Shown one piece after another: positions 35,707-44,400 of a stretch of 64,000 nucleotides of DNA. This DNA is from Actinokineospora bangkokensis. GTDB lineage: Bacteria > Actinomycetota > Actinomycetes > Mycobacteriales > Pseudonocardiaceae. The first letter of the stretch is position 1. Each line of letters opens with the position of its first letter. The position numbers were made by a program, and so were the translations under genes. The DNA lies in NCBI RefSeq assembly GCF_001940455.1, contig NZ_MKQR01000021.1:1-64000 (forward strand). Direction: 5' to 3'. A model generated the notes under the pieces. That model did no database searches. It was not told the DNA's origin and saw only the letters and a list, made by a program, of their open reading frames with translations.

Positions 35707-37226
35707 TGGTCCTGGCGAAGGTCTTCTCCGCCGCCCTGCACGGGGTCGACGGCTGCCCGGTCGAGGTCGAGGCCGACATCGGTGGCGGCAAGCCGGGCAC
35801 GCACATCGTCGGGCTGCCCGACGCCGCGCTCAACGAGGCGCGCGACCGGGTGCGCGCCGCGGTGCGCAACAGCGGGCTGCGCTGGCCCGACCAGCTGGTC
35901 ACGCTGTCGCTGTCCCCCGCGGACCTGCACAAGTCCGGCTCGGGCTACGACCTGCCGCTGGCGGTGGCGGTGCTGCAGGCCGACGGCAAGCTGCCCGCCC
36001 CGCCCTTCGACGGCACGGTCCTGCTCGGCGAACTCGCCCTCGACGGCAGGCTGCGCCCGGTGCGCGGCGTGCTGCCCCTGCTGCTCACCGCCCGCCGCGG
36101 CGGGTGCACCCGGGCGATCGTGCCCACCCCGGCCCTGCGGGAGGCGTCGCTGGTCGACGGCCTGGAGGTGCTGGGCGCCGACCGCCTCACCGACGTGATC
36201 GCCTGGGCGACCGGCACCCCCGACGCCCTGGTCCGCCCCGACCCGGCTCCCCCGCACACCGGCGGACCGCCGCCGGACCTGGTGGACGTGGTGGGCCAGC
36301 CCGACGCCCGCTGGGCGCTGGAGGTCGCCGCGGCGGGCGGCCACCACCTGCTGATGTCCGGCCCGCCGGGCACCGGCAAGACGATGCTGGCCAAGCGGCT
36401 GCCCGGCCTGCTGCCCCCGCTGGCCCGCGACCAGGCCCTGGAGGTCACCGCCATCCACTCGGTCGCCGGTGCGCTGCTGGCGGACTCGCCGCTGGTCACG
36501 GTGCCGCCGTTCCTCGCCCCGCACCACAGCGCCAGCGTCGCGGCCCTGGTCGGCGGCGGCGTCGGCCAGGCCAAGCCGGGCGCCATCAGCCGCGCCCACC
36601 GCGGCGTGCTGTTCCTCGACGAGGCCTGCGAGTTCCCGGCGAACCGGCTGGAGGCGCTGCGCACGGCGCTGGAGGAGGGCGAGATCCGGCTGGCCCGCCG
36701 CGACGGGGTGGTGCGCTACCCGGCCCGGTTCCAGCTGGTGCTGGCCACCAACACCTGCCCGTGCGCGCCGCCGCAGGAGGCCGACTGCACCTGCACCCCG
36801 CAGGCCCGCCGCCGGTACCTGGCGCGGTTGTCCGGCCCGGTCCTGGACCGGGTGGACCTGCGGGTGCGGATGCGGGCCAGCTCCGCGGCGGCCCGTGCGG
36901 ACACCACCCCGCCGGAGGCGACGGCGGTGGTGCGCGAGCGGGTCGTGCAGGCGCGCGACCGCGCCGAGCACCGGTGGGCCGGGCACGGCTGGCACACCAA
37001 CGCCGAGGTGCCGGGGCCGGAGCTGCACCGCCACCACCCGCTGCCCCGGGAGTCGATGGAGCTGCTGGACACCTGCCTCACCCGGGGCCTGATCAGCGCC
37101 CGCGGCGTCGACCGGTGCGCCCGGGTCGCCTGGACCCTCGCCGACCTGGCCCGCGCCCCCGCGCCGACCCCCGACCACGTGGCGTCCGCGCTGCACTTCC
37201 GCGGCCACCACGCACCCCTGCCCTGA
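35706..37226 (+). CDS. comM: ComM/YifB AAA+ ATPase (Mg-chelatase-like)
   Basis: 506 residues from ATG 35706. N-terminal ChlI-like domain (GLPDAALNEARDRVRAA, SPADLHKSGSGYDLPLAVAVL), AAA+ core with Walker A GPPGTGKT at 219-226, Walker B VLFLDEA at 301-307, and a C-terminal zinc-type cysteine cluster (CPCAPPQEADCTCT) plus lid. ComM is a hexameric helicase that promotes branch migration during natural transformation; in non-competent bacteria its role is unclear. Middle gene of yraN-comM-dprA. Confidence 0.93.
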   Translation: MVLAKVFSAALHGVDGCPVEVEADIGGGKPGTHIVGLPDAALNEARDRVRAAVRNSGLRWPDQLVTLSLSPADLHKSGSGYDLPLAVAVLQADGKLPAPPFDGTVLLGELALDGRLRPVRGVLPLLLTARRGGCTRAIVPTPALREASLVDGLEVLGADRLTDVIAWATGTPDALVRPDPAPPHTGGPPPDLVDVVGQPDARWALEVAAAGGHHLLMSGPPGTGKTMLAKRLPGLLPPLARDQALEVTAIHSVAGALLADSPLVTVPPFLAPHHSASVAALVGGGVGQAKPGAISRAHRGVLFLDEACEFPANRLEALRTALEEGEIRLARRDGVVRYPARFQLVLATNTCPCAPPQEADCTCTPQARRRYLARLSGPVLDRVDLRVRMRASSAAARADTTPPEATAVVRERVVQARDRAEHRWAGHGWHTNAEVPGPELHRHHPLPRESMELLDTCLTRGLISARGVDRCARVAWTLADLARAPAPTPDHVASALHFRGHHAPLP

Positions 37227-37265
37227 CCCACCGGACGACCCAGCCCCGACGACCGAGGAGATGCC

Positions 37266-37301
37266 GTGAACACCGCACTGCCCGTGAACACCGCACTGCC
37301 C
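37266..37301 (+). repeat. Tandem 18-bp repeat, two copies
   Basis: GTGAACACCGCACTGCCC occurs twice back to back (37266-37283, 37284-37301), exactly in frame with the small ORF. Confidence 0.85.
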
Positions 37302-37430
37302 CGCCCGATGTCCGCCCTGCTGCCCAAGGCGCTGCCCCTCGCCGCCACCGTGCGCCGACCACCCTGTCCACGAACGGCGCCACCCCCGCCGACACGCCCC
37401 ACCCGGTCAGCGGCGGTGCGCCGTGGCTGA
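37266..37430 (+). CDS. Possible 54-residue small ORF upstream of dprA
   Basis: GTG 37266 has GAGGAG five bases upstream, and the frame ends in TGA at 37428-37430, overlapping the dprA start by 8 bp. It begins with two copies of the hexapeptide (V/M)NTALP, then a hydrophobic stretch MSALLPKALPLAA and an Arg/Pro-rich tail. No homology recognised. It could be a small protein that couples translation into dprA, or a decayed comM-dprA linker; the good ribosome site is the main support. Confidence 0.3.
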   Translation: MNTALPVNTALPRPMSALLPKALPLAATVRRPPCPRTAPPPPTRPTRSAAVRRG

Positions 37431-38568
37431 CCGGGACGAGGTGCGACGAGCACGCGCGTACCTGCTGCGCGTCGCGGAACCCCCGGCCGGAGCCCTGCAC
37501 GCGCTCGTCGAGCGGGTCGGGCCGGTCGCCGCCGCCGAGGCGGTGCGCTCCGGCGAGGTCGCGGGGGTGGTCGACGAGGAGACCTCCGGGCGGCGGGCGC
37601 TCGACCTCGCCGCGCAGGACCTGGCCGACGGCGCCGCGATCGGCGCCCGCCTGGTGGTGCCCGAGGACGACGAGTGGCCGGGCTGGGCCCTGCTGCCGCT
37701 GGCCAACGCCTTCCGCCGGGGCTTGCGGTGGGCGGCCCCGCCGCTGGCCCTGTGGGTGCGCGGGCTGCCGCTGGACGAGCTGGTGCAGCGGGCGGTCGCG
37801 GTCGTGGGGTCCCGGTCGGCCACCTCCTACGGCGAGCACGTGGCCGCCGAGTTCGGGTACGGGCTCGCAGGCGACGCGGGGGTGACCGTGGTGTCCGGTG
37901 CCGCCTACGGCATCGATGGGGCCGCGCACCGCGGCGCGCTCAACCGCGGCGGCCGGACGGTGGCCGTGCTGGCCTGCGGCGTGGAACGCGCCTACCCCGC
38001 CCAGCACGCCCGGCTGCTCAAGGCCATCACCGGGTCCGGGGCGGTGGTCAGCGAGTACCCGCCGGGTACGCCACCGGCCAAGCACCGCTTCCTGGTCCGC
38101 AACCGGCTGGTCGCGGGGCTGGCGGCGGGCACGGTGGTGGTGGAGGCGGGGGTGCGCAGCGGCGCCCGCAACACCGCGACCACCACCGCCCAGCTCGGCA
38201 AACCGCTGTGCGTGGTGCCCGGCCCGATCACCTCGGCGAAGTCGCAGGGCTGCCACGAGCTGCTGCGGGGCCGCACCGCCGAGCTGGTGACCAGCGTCAG
38301 CGAGGTGCTGGAGGCGACCGGGCACATCGGTGAGCTGGCGGCGCGGCCGGACAGCCCGGCGCGGGCCACCGACGGGCTCGGTGACCAGGCGCTGCGCGTG
38401 CACGAGGCGCTGCCCCGCGGCGGCGGCAGCTCCCCGCAGGAGGTGGCGGCGGCCGCGGGCGTGCCGCTGGAGCGGGTGCGGGCGCTGCTCACCGAACTGG
38501 AGCTGACCGGACTCGCCCGCGCGGGTGAGCACGGGTGGCGCAGGGCCACCGGGGGCGCGCCGTGCTAG
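37423..38568 (+). CDS. dprA: DNA-processing protein DprA
   Basis: 381 residues from GTG 37423. N-terminal helix-hairpin region, then the Rossmann-like DprA core: AVVGSRSATSYG, VVSGAAYGIDGAAHRGAL, AVLACGVERAYP, GAVVSEYPPGTPP, FLVRNRLVAGLA, VEAGVRSGARNTATTTAQLGKPL and PGPITSAKSQGCHELL. A C-terminal winged-helix domain (about 325-375) follows. DprA loads RecA on incoming single-stranded DNA in transformable bacteria; its role in actinobacteria is little known. Ends 4 bp inside the convergent DUF2469 gene. Confidence 0.94.
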   Translation: MADRDEVRRARAYLLRVAEPPAGALHALVERVGPVAAAEAVRSGEVAGVVDEETSGRRALDLAAQDLADGAAIGARLVVPEDDEWPGWALLPLANAFRRGLRWAAPPLALWVRGLPLDELVQRAVAVVGSRSATSYGEHVAAEFGYGLAGDAGVTVVSGAAYGIDGAAHRGALNRGGRTVAVLACGVERAYPAQHARLLKAITGSGAVVSEYPPGTPPAKHRFLVRNRLVAGLAAGTVVVEAGVRSGARNTATTTAQLGKPLCVVPGPITSAKSQGCHELLRGRTAELVTSVSEVLEATGHIGELAARPDSPARATDGLGDQALRVHEALPRGGGSSPQEVAAAAGVPLERVRALLTELELTGLARAGEHGWRRATGGAPC

Positions 38569-38888
38569 CCGCCGAACGGACCGTCCTCGGGCAGCCGCAG
38601 GTCGGGCTTGTCCAGCTCCTCGACGTTGACGTCCTTGAACGTGATCACCCGGACGTTCTTGACGAAGCGCGCCGGGCGGTACATGTCCCACACCCACGCG
38701 TCCGACATGCGGACCTCGAAGTAGACCTCGCCGTCGGCGTCGCGGACCTGCACGTCCACGCCGTTGGCCAGGTAGAACCTGCGCTCCGTCTCCACGACGT
38801 AGGCGAACTGGCCCACGATGTCGCGGTACTCCCGGTAGAGCTGCAGCTCCATCTCGGTCTCGTACTTCTCGAGATCCTCCGCGCTCAT
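38565..38888 (-). CDS. DUF2469 protein
   Basis: 107 residues from ATG 38888 ([24 protein letters not shown]). Highly conserved, acidic actinobacterial family with [15 protein letters not shown] and [14 protein letters not shown]; always next to rnhB. No known function. The start overlaps the rnhB stop by 4 bp, so it is the last gene of the lepB-rnhB operon. Confidence 0.93.
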   Translation of the reverse strand: MSAEDLEKYETEMELQLYREYRDIVGQFAYVVETERRFYLANGVDVQVRDADGEVYFEVRMSDAWVWDMYRPARFVKNVRVITFKDVNVEELDKPDLRLPEDGPFGG

Positions 38889-39670
38889 CCCCTGCGCGCC
38901 CCTCCTGGTCGTGGTCCGCGGTCCCCGTCGACCGGCGGGGAGCCCCCATTCTGGACCACGGCGGCCGCCGCCACACTCAGCGCCACCCGGTGCGGCGCGC
39001 GCAGGCCGTGCCGCAGCCCGGCCGCGGCGACGTTCGCGTAGGACCAGCGGTGCTCGTGGCTGGGCCCGTGCTCGGCCAGCGCGCGCGAGTGCAGGCCCGT
39101 GCAGTAGCCCTTGTGCACGTCGAAGCGGTACTCGGGCAGCTGCTCGTGCAGCCCGGCCATGACCCGGTCCCTGGTGACCTTGGCCAGCACCGACGCCGCC
39201 GCCACGCAGGCCGCGGCCTGGTCGCCCTTGACCACCGGCATGCTCGGGGCGGTCAGCCCGGGCACCCGGAAGCCGTCGGTCAGCACGTACCCGGGGTGGG
39301 TGGCCAGCCGGGCCACGGCCCGGCGCATGCCCTCGATGTTGGCCACGTGCACGCCCTTGAGGTCGACCTCGGCGGTGGGCACCACGACGACCGCGTGGTC
39401 GAGCGCCCTGGCCAGCACGAGGTCGTACATCCGGTCGCGAGCCGCGGCCGTCATCAGCTTGGAGTCCGTCAGCCCGTCGAGGCGCACCGCGTCGCCGGGC
39501 CGCAGCACGCAGGAGGCGATCACCAGTGGACCGGCGCACGCACCCCGGCCCGCCTCGTCGACCCCGGCCACCGGGCCCAGCCCCCGGCGGTGCAGGGCCG
39601 TCTGCAGGCTCCACGTGCCCGAGTCGCGGCGCACCACCGCGCGCGGCGGGCGGATCAGCTCGGCCGTCAC
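38885..39670 (-). CDS. rnhB: Ribonuclease HII
   Basis: Nicks RNA in RNA-DNA hybrids, including single ribonucleotides. 261 residues from GTG 39670. The core has [15 protein letters not shown] with the first Asp-Glu pair, [14 protein letters not shown] with the next Asp, and VLTDGF and [19 protein letters not shown], giving the DEDD site. The last 40 residues are a Gly/Arg/Pro tail. 4-bp overlaps with lepB upstream and DUF2469 downstream show a tight operon. Confidence 0.95.
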   Translation of the reverse strand: MTAELIRPPRAVVRRDSGTWSLQTALHRRGLGPVAGVDEAGRGACAGPLVIASCVLRPGDAVRLDGLTDSKLMTAAARDRMYDLVLARALDHAVVVVPTAEVDLKGVHVANIEGMRRAVARLATHPGYVLTDGFRVPGLTAPSMPVVKGDQAAACVAAASVLAKVTRDRVMAGLHEQLPEYRFDVHKGYCTGLHSRALAEHGPSHEHRWSYANVAAAGLRHGLRAPHRVALSVAAAAVVQNGGSPPVDGDRGPRPGGARRG

Positions 39671-40548
39671 CGGCGCACCACCGCGCCGAGCCGGTCGCGC
39701 AACCGCCTGCCGGTCCACAGCACCGGCCACGCGGCGGCGAGCCCGACGCCCGCCGGGACGCCCGCCTGCCAGGCGGGGGCCGAGAGGGCCTGCGGGTCGT
39801 GGTCGCCGACGCCCTGCCAGCGCGACGGCGGCAGGATCACCGCGCGCGCCTTGCCGATCACGTTGTCGACCGGGACCAGGCCGTTCGCCCCGCCGCCGCC
39901 CTGGGTGCGGGAGTCTCCGGAGTTGTTGCGGTTGTCGCCCATCACGAACAGCATGCCCTGCGGCACCGGCACGTCCGCGAACGGCTCCTGGGTGGTGCCG
40001 GTGTCGGCCTCGTGGTGGACGTAGGGCTCGTCGAGCGGGGTGCCGTCCACCGTCACCCGGTTGCGCTCGTCGCAGCACCGCACGGTCTGCCCGCCGACGG
40101 CGATGACGCGCTTGACCACGTCGTCCTCGTCGGGGGTGGCCAGGCCGAACACCGACCCGACCTCCTGCAACCCGCGCACGACCGGGTTGGCCGACCGGTC
40201 GGCGGTGAACTCCGAGCGGTTCCAGGTGCCGGGGCGGGAGAACACCACCACGTCACCGGGCGCCGGGTCGCGGAAGTAGTAGACGACCCGGTCGACCAGC
40301 ACGCGGTCGCCGGTGCAGCCGGGGCAGCCGTGCAGGGTCGCCTCCATCGACTCCGAGGGGATGACGAACACCCGCACGACGAAGGACTGGAGCAGGAACG
40401 TCAGCACCAGCGCGATGACAACCAGGATGGGCAGTTCCACCCAGAACGACCGCTTCTTCCGCGCGGCCGGGCGGCGCGGTTCGCCCTCCGCGCCGCCAGG
40501 GTCCTGCGGGTCCTGCGGGCCCTGTGGCCCCTGCGGTTCCTCGGCCAC
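39667..40548 (-). CDS. lepB: Signal peptidase I (third copy)
   Basis: 293 residues, GTG 40548. Short Gln/Gly/Pro-rich cytosolic start, one membrane helix ([20 protein letters not shown]), then the Ser/Lys-dyad protease outside: catalytic Ser67 in [10 protein letters not shown], Lys in [15 protein letters not shown], and [12 protein letters not shown]. Typical length for this family. A hydrophobic C-terminal segment ([14 protein letters not shown]) may return to the membrane. Separated from the second copy by 6 bp and overlapping rnhB by 4 bp. Confidence 0.95.
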   Translation of the reverse strand: MAEEPQGPQGPQDPQDPGGAEGEPRRPAARKKRSFWVELPILVVIALVLTFLLQSFVVRVFVIPSESMEATLHGCPGCTGDRVLVDRVVYYFRDPAPGDVVVFSRPGTWNRSEFTADRSANPVVRGLQEVGSVFGLATPDEDDVVKRVIAVGGQTVRCCDERNRVTVDGTPLDEPYVHHEADTGTTQEPFADVPVPQGMLFVMGDNRNNSGDSRTQGGGGANGLVPVDNVIGKARAVILPPSRWQGVGDHDPQALSAPAWQAGVPAGVGLAAAWPVLWTGRRLRDRLGAVVRR

Positions 40549-40554
40549 GCCCGC

Positions 40555-41484
40555 CTACTCGGTGCCGCGGCCCGGCTCGGTGTCGGGGCGGGGCTCGTCG
40601 GGGCGCGGACCGGGGACCGGGCGCAGCCGGTCGCGGGTGCGGCGGCCGAGCCAGAGCACCGGCCAGGCACCGGCGAGCCCGGCGCCGAGGGGGATCGCCG
40701 CCGACCACGCCGGGGCCGACAGCGCCGACGCCTGCGGGTCGTGGTCGCCGACGCCCTGCCAGCGCGACGGCGGCAGGATCACCGCGCGCGCCTTGCCGAT
40801 GACGTCGTCGACCGGGACGAACCCGTTCTCCCCGCCGCCGCCCTGCGAGCGCGAGTCCCGGGAGTTGTTGCGGTTGTCGCCCAGGACGAACAGCTTGCCC
40901 TGCGGCACGGTGATCTTCGGGAAGCCGTCCTGCTTGTCGTCGGGGAAGATGTGGTTGCGGTAGGGCTCGTCGAGCGGCTTGCCGTCCACCAGCACCCGGT
41001 CCTGCTCGTCGCAGCACTCCACGGTCTGCCCGCCGACGGCGATGACGCGCTTGACCACGTCCTCCTCGCTGGGCGTGCCCACCCCGAACTGCGCGGCGAG
41101 GTCCTGGAACCAGGCCAGCACCGGGTTGGGGTTCTCCTCGCCCAGGCCGGTCCGGTCCCAGGTGTCGGGGCGCTTGAACACCACGACGTCCCCGGGCTGC
41201 GGGTCGCGGAAGTAGTACACGACCCGGTCGACCAGCACCCGGTCACCGGTGCAGCCCGCGCAGCCGTGCAGCGTCTTCTCCATCGACTCCGACGGGATGA
41301 CGAAGACCCTGGCGATGAACGACTGGATCACCACGGTGAGCCCGAGGGCGATGACGACCAGGATGGGCAGTTCGACCCAGAACGGGCGTTTCTTCTTGGC
41401 CTGCTTGTCTTTCCCGCCCGGCTCGGCGCCGGTCTCCCCGGCACCGCGTCGATCCCCCGGCACGGCACCGCTGTCGTCGGACAA
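40555..41484 (-). CDS. lepB: Signal peptidase I (second copy)
   Basis: 309 residues. The start is a TTG at 41484, directly after the TAG stop of the first copy (no gap), with AGGAAGG inside the end of that gene, so the two are translationally coupled. Charged start (KDKQAKKKR), a membrane helix, Ser67 in IPSESMEKTL, Lys in [19 protein letters not shown] and LGDNRNNSRDSR. Very similar to the third copy over the whole catalytic region, consistent with local duplication. Removes signal peptides from secreted proteins. Confidence 0.94.
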   Translation of the reverse strand: MSDDSGAVPGDRRGAGETGAEPGGKDKQAKKKRPFWVELPILVVIALGLTVVIQSFIARVFVIPSESMEKTLHGCAGCTGDRVLVDRVVYYFRDPQPGDVVVFKRPDTWDRTGLGEENPNPVLAWFQDLAAQFGVGTPSEEDVVKRVIAVGGQTVECCDEQDRVLVDGKPLDEPYRNHIFPDDKQDGFPKITVPQGKLFVLGDNRNNSRDSRSQGGGGENGFVPVDDVIGKARAVILPPSRWQGVGDHDPQASALSAPAWSAAIPLGAGLAGAWPVLWLGRRTRDRLRPVPGPRPDEPRPDTEPGRGTE

Positions 41485-44400
41485 CTATTCAGCCTTCCTC
41501 ACTATGCGCGGCAGCAGGGCGGCGCGCGCCCGCCTGGTCAGCAGCAGGACCGGCCACGCCGCGGCGAACCCGATCCCCAGCGGGAGCCGCTGCTGCCACT
41601 CGGCCGCAGACAGCTCAGGGCCCGCCTGCGGGTTGTGGTCGCCCACGCCGCGCCAGCGCGACGGCGGGAGCACGATGTAGCGCACCTTGCCGATGACCTT
41701 GCCGAGCGGGACGACCCCCCGGACGCCGCCGCCACCCTGGAAGCGGGAGTCCGAGGAGTTCCCCCGGTTGTCCCCCATCACCCACAGTGTGCCCTCGGGC
41801 ACGGTAACCCGGCTGAACTTCTGGCGCTCGTCGGGGCCGCCGAACTCCCAGTAGATGTAGGGCTCGTCGAGCGCCTTGCCGTCGACCATCACCCGGTTCT
41901 CGCTGTCGCAGCACTCCACGGTCTGCCCGCCGACGGCGACGACGCGCTTGACGAAGTCGCGCTCGTCGGGCGGGGCGATGCCGATGAACGACCCGGTCCA
42001 GCGCAGCGCCTTGACGAAGCCGTTGGACGGCTCCTCGGTCTCGACGTCGTTCTCGGTCCAGGTGTTGGGGCCCTCGAACACCACCACGTCGCCGGGGCGC
42101 GGGTCGTGGAAGTTGTAGACGACCTTGTCGACGAACACCCGGTCGCCGGTGCAGCCGGGGCAGCCGTGCAGGGTCTGCTCCATCGACCCGGAGGGGATCG
42201 AGTAGACGCGGCCGATGAAGTGCTGGATGAGGAAGGTCAGCAGCAGCGCGACGCCGACCAGCACCAGGATCTCCCGCCACAGCGGCTGCCTGCGCGGGGC
42301 CCGGCGGTGCTTGCCGCGCTTGCCGTTCGGGCGCTGCTCCTCCGGTTCCGGGTCGGGCCGCGGGCGGGCCCGCCGCCTGCGGACCGGGGCGACCTGCTCG
42401 GTGGGCGCGTCGAGGTCGCCCCGGGCGCGGCGGCCGGTGCGCTCGCCGGGCGGGCGGGTGCGCGCGGGCGCCTCGGTGGTGGCGGCGTCGCGGACGACGC
42501 GCTGGCTGCCGGTGGTGCGGTCGCGGCGCTCGGCGGGCTTGACCGCCCGGTGGCTGCCGGTGGGCGCGCCCGCCTCGGCGGGCTTGACCGCGCGGTGCGT
42601 GCCGGTGGCGGCGGGGCGGCGCCCGGGCTTGTCGCCATCGGCCTGCTCGGGCTGCTCGGCCTCCGCGGTCGACGGGGCGAGGGCTCGCGGCGCGGCGTCG
42701 GGGCGCTCAGCGTTCGGGGGCGCGGCGGGCCCGATGGCGCGCGCGCCGCCGGTTCGGCCTGCGGTGTCCTGACCGGTGCTGTCCTGACCGGTGCTGTCCT
42801 GGACCGGCTCGCGCCGGGCGGGTGCCGTGCCCTCGGCGGGCTGCTCGCTGCGGCGCGCGGGCGGCTGGGTCCGCTCCGGGCGGCGGGCGGGCGCGGTGCC
42901 GGGGCTCGCGTTGCGGGCGTCCGGGCGCCGGGTGCCGTCGTCCTTGGGGACCTTGGGCAGCAGGATCGTGCTCTCGGCGTCGCTCTCGGGGGGCAGTGGC
43001 CGCTTGCGGCGCGGGACCGGCTGGGTCAGGTGCCGGGAGGGGTCGACCTCGATCCGCCCGCTGGGCGGGGTGACCCGGCGCGGCCGCGACATGGGCACGT
43101 CGTCGAGGGACTCGGCGTCCGCCGGGATGGTCGGGATGGCGTTGGTCGTGCCCGCGTTGGTGGTGACGGCCGAGGTGGTGGCGGCCGTGGTGACCTCGTT
43201 GCGGTGCGGGGGCGGGGTGGTCGCGTCCTGCTGGGCGCGGCGCCGGTCGGCGGTGGCGCCGTCCCGTCCGGTCGCGCCCGCCGCGGTCGACTGCCCCGGG
43301 CGGGTGTCGGCGGACTGGCCCGCGCGCCGGGACCGCTTCGGCAGCGCGTCCCCGATGCGGGCCGCGTCGGCGGCGCGGCCTTCGGCGCCTGCGGCGTGGG
43401 CGGCCCTGGTCCCGGGGTTCTCGGCGGGCTTGCCCGGCTCGGTTCCCGCGGCCGCGCGCCGCCCCCGCGTCGCACCGGTGCCCTGGTCGGCCGCGCCGCG
43501 GCTGTGGGAGGGCTCGGGCTCGGCCGGGCCCGCGGTGGACCTGGCGTGCCCGGGGCGGCCGGTGCCGGAGGCGCGGCCCGCGGACCGGTCGGGCTCGCTC
43601 GACCGGCTGTGGGACGGCGTGGTGCCCGAGGCACCGGCGGAATCAGCGAACCCGTTGTGAGAGGAGGTGTTCCCCGCTGGGTCGGTGGACTCGGCGTCGG
43701 CGGTGGACCGCGAGCGGTGCGTCCCGACAGCCGACCCGGACTCGCCGGAACCGTTGCGGGAGGCGGTGTTCTCGGCCGCATCGGCGGCGGAGGCGTCCGA
43801 TCGCGTGCTCGCCTGAGCGGACTGGGAGGCGCGGCTGAGGGAGGAAGCCGCCCGCGCTCCCCGCGTGGACTCCGCGGAGTGGCTGGACGACGCGTGGCCC
43901 GCTTCGCCGCGCTGCTGAGCGGACTCACCTGTCCGGGTGGACTCCGCGCGGGCAGTCGAGGTGCTGCTCGCTGCGGCGTCGGGCCGGGCTTCGCCGTCGG
44001 TCCCGGCGAGGTGGCTGGGCGGGGTGCGACGCGCCTCGGCGTCCGGGCTGCCGGACGCGGTGGTCCTGGCTGCGCGCGTGGAGTCGGCGGGGCTGGGACG
44101 GGTGGCGGCGCGGCTCGTGGAGGTGTTCGAGGACTCGGCGGTGTTCGCGGGCTCGGAGGTGCTCGAAGGATTGGAGGTGTTCGCGGGCGTGGTGCTGGCG
44201 TGCCGCGACGCCTCCGGGCGCTGCTGCTCCGAGGCCTTGGTCGAGTGCTCGTCCGGCTCGGCGGGGGTGTCGGCACCGCGCTCGGCGGAACGGCGGGAGA
44301 CGGGCTCGGTGTGCTGGACGGCCGAGCGGTCCCGCGGGTCCGCGGCCGGGGGCGGGACCGGCCGCATCCCGGGGCTGGAGGCGACGTCCGGGCGCAGCTG

